From: JBIYSM02 sp044759095
GTDB lineage: Bacteria; Bacillota; Bacilli; Brevibacillales; Brevibacillaceae
Direction of reading: 5' to 3'
Length of the DNA stretch: 64,000 nt
NCBI RefSeq assembly: GCF_044759095.2
Contig: NZ_JBIYSM020000006.1
Span: forward strand, 53,713 to 117,712
Position 1 is the stretch's first letter. Every line of letters begins with the position of its first letter. Positions 60,713 through 64,000 of this stretch are shown here, piece after piece. A program made the position numbers and the translations under genes. Under the pieces are notes generated by a model. That model was not told the DNA's origin and made no database searches. It worked only from the letters and a program-made list of their open reading frames with translations.

Positions 60713-61564
60713 ATGGAGCAACTTCTCGTTTCATCAGACTGGCTGTACGATCATTTGCGGGACAGCAACATCGTGATCGTCGATTGCCGCTTTGTTTTGG
60801 GCAAGCCGGCGCAAGGATACGACGAATACATGGAAGGGCATATTCCGGGCGCGCTCTATTTTCATCTGGAACACGACTTGTCCGGTCGAAAAGGGGAACA
60901 CGGCGGGCGCCACCCGCTGCCGGAAACGGATGCGCTCGTGAGTCTGTTTTCCCAGGCTGGAATCGATAGCGAGACGACCGTGATTGCCTACGACGATCAG
61001 GATCTGGCTATGGCGTCACGACTCTGGTGGTTGCTCCGCTATCACGGCCACCAAAAGGCAGCCGTATTGAACGGCGGTTTTGCCGCATGGAAGGCTGCAG
61101 GCTATCCTGTTACGCAGGAGATCCCGTCTCCGACAGCGCGATCGTTTGTGTCCCGGCTTCAGAGAGACATGCTGGTCACGATCGACCAGGTAAAGGAACG
61201 GGGTGCCAATACGGTGCTGATCGATTCACGGGCAGGCGAACGGTACAGAGGGGAACAGGAAACGATTGATCCGAAAGCAGGCCATATCCCGGGCGCACTC
61301 CACTACTTTTTTAAGGATAACCTGGCACAAGACGGTTCGATGCTCCCTAAAGAGCAGTTGAAGCAACGCTTTGCCCCGATTGCCCGTCACGATGAAATAA
61401 TCGTGTACTGCGGCTCAGGGGTGACGGCTTGCGTCAACCTGCTTGCCTTGCATCAGGCGGGCCGAACGGATGCCAAGCTGTATCCGGGCAGCTGGAGCGA
61501 CTGGTGCTCGTACGATCTGCCCGTGGCAACCGGTCCCACCCCGGCAGGTGTGACGAACGAGTGA
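60713..61564 (+). CDS. thiosulfate/3-mercaptopyruvate sulfurtransferase
   Basis: A 283-residue tandem rhodanese protein. The N-terminal domain has lost the catalytic cysteine (AYDDQDLAMA), as usual; the C-terminal active loop is CGSGVTA, closer to mercaptopyruvate sulfurtransferases (CG-x-GVT) than to classical rhodanese. The start at 60713 follows GAGGGAGAGCAG; upstream frame is non-coding. The stop overlaps the GTG of the DUF817 gene. Confidence 0.9.
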   Translation: MEQLLVSSDWLYDHLRDSNIVIVDCRFVLGKPAQGYDEYMEGHIPGALYFHLEHDLSGRKGEHGGRHPLPETDALVSLFSQAGIDSETTVIAYDDQDLAMASRLWWLLRYHGHQKAAVLNGGFAAWKAAGYPVTQEIPSPTARSFVSRLQRDMLVTIDQVKERGANTVLIDSRAGERYRGEQETIDPKAGHIPGALHYFFKDNLAQDGSMLPKEQLKQRFAPIARHDEIIVYCGSGVTACVNLLALHQAGRTDAKLYPGSWSDWCSYDLPVATGPTPAGVTNE

Positions 61565-62367
61565 AACGAGCAATCCGGCTCCTGGCCCATTTCACCTATC
61601 AGGAGGCGATGTCCTGCCTTTTTCCCGTGTTCATCTTCGGTTCGTTGGCCCTTTCCCATATCGTCACCATTCCTGGGCTTCCCCGCTATGACATGCTGCT
61701 GATCCTGTGCTTCGCCTTCCAGGTGTTTATGGTGAAAAGCGGTTTGGAGACGCGCGACGAACTAAAGGTGATTACCGTGTTTCACCTGATTGGACTGGCC
61801 TTGGAGATATTCAAGGTGCATATGGGCTCCTGGTCCTACCCGGAGTCCGCCTACACCAAAGTGCTCGGCGTGCCGCTGTACAGCGGATTTATGTACGCAA
61901 GCGTGGCCAGCTACCTGTGCCAGGCCTGGAGGCGTCTCGACATCTCGCTGGAAGGCTGGCCATCCCACCGGCTCTGTGTACCTCTTGCCGCGGCGATTTA
62001 TCTCAACTTTTTTACCCATCACTTTCTCTGGGACATCCGCTGGTTCCTGACCGCAGCCATTTTTCTCGTTTTCTGGCGCTCGCAGGTGCGGTTTCGCGTG
62101 CTTACGGAGTGGTTTCGCATGCCGTTATCGCTCTCCTTTTTCCTCATCGGATTTTTCATCTGGATCGCGGAAAACATCGCCACCTTGCTGGGCGCGTGGC
62201 GCTATCCCAATCAACAAACAGGATGGGAGCTGGTCCACTTAAGCAAAATCAGCTCCTGGTTCCTGCTCGTGATCGTCAGCATTATCATCGTCGCCCAGCT
62301 AAAGCATTTGAAATCAAGCCTAATTGCTCGTTCTCCCCGCCAGCACGGTATGCAGCGTCCCCAGTAG
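61561..62367 (+). CDS. DUF817 (YoaT-like) membrane protein
   Basis: A 268-residue protein with about eight membrane segments; family stretches KVHMGSWSYPE, GVPLYSGFMYASVASYLCQAWRRL and GAWRYPNQQTGW. The GTG start overlaps the sulfurtransferase stop (GTGA), so translation is coupled. Its last 48 bases overlap the end of the convergent MFS gene. Function unknown. Confidence 0.88.
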   Translation: MKRAIRLLAHFTYQEAMSCLFPVFIFGSLALSHIVTIPGLPRYDMLLILCFAFQVFMVKSGLETRDELKVITVFHLIGLALEIFKVHMGSWSYPESAYTKVLGVPLYSGFMYASVASYLCQAWRRLDISLEGWPSHRLCVPLAAAIYLNFFTHHFLWDIRWFLTAAIFLVFWRSQVRFRVLTEWFRMPLSLSFFLIGFFIWIAENIATLLGAWRYPNQQTGWELVHLSKISSWFLLVIVSIIIVAQLKHLKSSLIARSPRQHGMQRPQ

Positions 62368-63468
62368 AGCTGTCCCCATCGTGACGAAGAATGCCAGGAA
62401 AAACGAGTGATGCCAGTTGTCCATCATCCCGGCGATAATCGGACTGAGAATGGCTCCGAGTGAAAGAACGGCGGAAAACAGACTGAAGACGCTGCCGTAC
62501 AATTCACGCGGCGAATGGACAGAAAGAATCGTGGTCATCGCCGGGAACAAGAGCCCAAAACAGGTCCCCAGCAAAAACATCATGACGTACAGGGAGAACT
62601 CCCAGCCGATCGCCAGCACATACAATAAGAAACTGAGCAGGAACAGCCCCGCGCAGGTCCGCTGATGAGGAGAGGTGCGCTGCAGCCAAAACTGGCTCAA
62701 TACGGCCAACGAACCGATCCCCATGATGCTGAACAGCATCCCGGTTACGGACGGCGAAAGCTGCTGCCGTTGAATGAACAATGGGATTTCAAACAGAATG
62801 GTCCCCTGCGCATACAAAACGGCGAAACCGGCGACCAGCGCCGGGTAGATCTGCGTGTTTTCCAACAGGGCTGTCAGCGGAGTCAGCCCTGCTGCCGGTC
62901 GGCGGCCGGTCAGGCCGTCGCCTTTTGCTATTCTTCCCGGCAATAGGATAAGGGCCAAAAAACCGACTGCTATCATAATCCCGCCCAATATGACAAACGA
63001 TTCGGCATAGCCGTATTGCCCCGCAAAAAAACCGCCGACACCCGGTGACACAATGGCCGCTGCTGTCAGCACCATACCGTTTTTGGCCATCAATTCCCCC
63101 TGCTCGGATGGGCTTCTCCCCGTTTCACTCAACATGGCAAAACAGGCGGGCGATACAAACGCCATGAAAAACCCGAGTGCGAGACGCAGCCAAATAAAGT
63201 GCTCCGGATAAGGCGTCAGGCCCTGCCCTGCCAGCATAACGCCTGACAGGAGCAGACCTGTTCCGATAAACCACTTTTTTACGAAGCGGTCAAGGATTGG
63301 ACCGGCCAGTATGTTGCCCATCAGGTTGCTGATCGAATAAACCCCGAGCACGAAACCGATCATCGCCGTAGATGCGCCGAGCAGGTGCATGTACGGTGAA
63401 AGCAGCGGTGTCTGTGCGTTCATGTCAAACTTGACGAGAAACAAGATGGCAAACAGCAGGGCTCTCAC
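62320..63468 (-). CDS. MFS transporter
   Basis: A 382-residue major facilitator with twelve membrane segments. Motif A is near GNILAGPILDRFVKKWFIGTGLL, and SPACFAMLSETGRSPSEQGELM lies in the TM4-5 loop. It starts at GTG; GGAGTGAAGAGAAA is upstream. Substrate unknown. Its 3' end overlaps the DUF817 gene on the other strand by 48 bases. Confidence 0.85.
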   Translation of the reverse strand: MRALLFAILFLVKFDMNAQTPLLSPYMHLLGASTAMIGFVLGVYSISNLMGNILAGPILDRFVKKWFIGTGLLLSGVMLAGQGLTPYPEHFIWLRLALGFFMAFVSPACFAMLSETGRSPSEQGELMAKNGMVLTAAAIVSPGVGGFFAGQYGYAESFVILGGIMIAVGFLALILLPGRIAKGDGLTGRRPAAGLTPLTALLENTQIYPALVAGFAVLYAQGTILFEIPLFIQRQQLSPSVTGMLFSIMGIGSLAVLSQFWLQRTSPHQRTCAGLFLLSFLLYVLAIGWEFSLYVMMFLLGTCFGLLFPAMTTILSVHSPRELYGSVFSLFSAVLSLGAILSPIIAGMMDNWHHSFFLAFFVTMGTALLGTLHTVLAGRTSN

Positions 63469-63539
63469 TTTCTCTTCACTCCCGGGTCACACCTTTTTGT
63501 CCCAGTATATGTCCAACCATGCCTTGCTAGCATGAAAAT

Positions 63540-63574
63540 AAGAAAACCCGGAGCGAAGCTCCGGGCCTTTTTGC
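63540..63574 (-). terminator. terminator
   Basis: CCCGGAGC GAA GCTCCGGG hairpin followed by TTTTCTTATTTT on the minus strand, after the small cysteine-rich ORF. Confidence 0.88.
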
Positions 63575-63575
63575 G

Positions 63576-63866
63576 TTAGAGGAGATCCGAAAGTTTGTAC
63601 TCATATCCATGTAATCCTTTGTAATACTCAGGATACATTGGTTCACCGCAGTGTTCACAGCCAAACTGTGGTGGAACCGTTGGATCACCGTCATCCATTG
63701 CATCAAAGCTACGAACAACTTCTAAAGGAATCTCCTCTATCTCATGACACGTCAAACAAACATATTTGACGACTTCGTTCTTCTCTTGTTTCCTTCGGAA
63801 ACTTTCGAGCAGTGCTTTGTGATTTTTCTTTGCCTTTTTCTTTTTCGACACCTGTGAGATCTTCAA
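63576..63866 (-). CDS. small cysteine-rich protein, start uncertain
   Basis: Up to 96 residues; the C-terminal 65 (KYVCLTCHEIEEIPLEVVRSFDAMDDGDPTVPPQFGCEHCGEPMYPEYY) look like a conserved zinc-ribbon-type protein with CLTC and CEHC pairs. The N-terminal part (KKKKAKKNHKALL) overlaps the end of the transposase-like frame in another phase, so a natural start may lie inside. Starts at TTG as read. Function unknown. Confidence 0.55.
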   Translation of the reverse strand: MKISQVSKKKKAKKNHKALLESFRRKQEKNEVVKYVCLTCHEIEEIPLEVVRSFDAMDDGDPTVPPQFGCEHCGEPMYPEYYKGLHGYEYKLSDLL

Positions 63867-64000
63867 TCATCCCTTCCAGACACGCTCGGGTTTGATTACA
63901 AAGAGCATGCTTAATAACAAGAGTTTCGGCAAGGTCTTTCTTGACGATTTGAGCAAACACACGACTAAACGTTGCAATGGATGGAACGGGTCGATCGATG
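63742..64000 (-). pseudogene. transposase-like fragment, open at right edge
   Basis: A frame open from the window edge: DRPVPSIATFSRVFAQIVKKDLAETLVI...RACLEGMIEDL, then a lysine-rich part and a stop. The PSIATFSRVF stretch recalls the N-terminal region of IS4/IS5-type transposases. Because the frame soon degenerates and overlaps another gene, it is probably a remnant. The start lies outside the window. Confidence 0.3.

Noticed and set aside
1..64000. tRNA, rRNA, prophage or complete insertion sequence
   Set aside because: No cloverleaf, rRNA conserved block, phage structural gene or full transposase was recognised; only a transposase-like fragment at the right edge.

Overview
The window reads as a chromosome segment of a low-to-mid GC, endospore-forming Firmicute of the order Bacillales, most like Brevibacillus/Aneurinibacillus (Paenibacillaceae). 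This rests on Bacillus-type gene neighbourhoods (yqhH-yqhG divergent from gcvT-gcvPA-gcvPB behind a tandem glycine riboswitch, yqzE-aroK, ylbF/ylbG, glsA-ylaN), sporulation genes (sleB, sda), strong AGGAGG ribosome binding sites, frequent GTG/TTG starts and a Brevibacillus-like phaR-phaB-phaC cluster. The genus is an inference. I see no tRNA, rRNA, CRISPR array or prophage.

Layout. 0-6.6 kb: YkvI-like membrane protein, PAS histidine kinase, M28 peptidase, D-amino-acid aminotransferase, LipM. 6.7-14.1 kb: glycine cleavage operon under a glycine riboswitch, divergent from yqhH-yqhG. 14.2-20.6 kb: secreted protein, ykuS-like gene, yqzE, aroK, a fused M1 peptidase, then the polyhydroxyalkanoate operon. 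20.6-26.9 kb: pxpA, ylbG, ylbF behind three 67-bp tandem repeats, a helicase-associated protein and several secreted proteins. 26.9-34.3 kb: a MerR-methyltransferase fusion with its 19-bp-spacer promoter, a CBS protein, a type I toxin-antitoxin locus, yugN, ftsW, Asp23, a ThDP enzyme and sleB. 34.4-40.6 kb: Cax exchanger, an NSS transporter behind a shortened T-box, ylaN, glsA, patB and sda with a DnaA-box cluster. 40.9-45.4 kb: a compact arginine/ornithine catabolic regulon (rocD, rocR, rocE) with -24/-12 promoters. 45.6-64 kb: transporters, rnz, an ABC importer of the NitT/TauT/SsuA type, metA, rhodanese, DUF502/DUF817/DUF2621 proteins and a transposase-like fragment at the right edge.

The most unusual signal is a dispersed intergenic repeat of about 98-162 bp, with five full-length copies plus truncated ones between 20.5 and 60.0 kb, all in the same orientation and all directly beside the terminator of a minus-strand transcript. 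It has a short terminal inverted repeat, a conserved CCCGGC/GCCGGG stem, a GGGGCCCC palindrome and a conserved 3' tail. In three copies the stem's loop is replaced by further, partly unrelated hairpins. It could be a non-autonomous mobile element, a structured RNA, or both.

Other points of interest are a T-box leader that keeps its antiterminator and terminator but has no room for the specifier arm, a Hol-Tox type I toxin locus with a legible short antisense RNA, and several very small membrane proteins that standard ORF length cut-offs miss.
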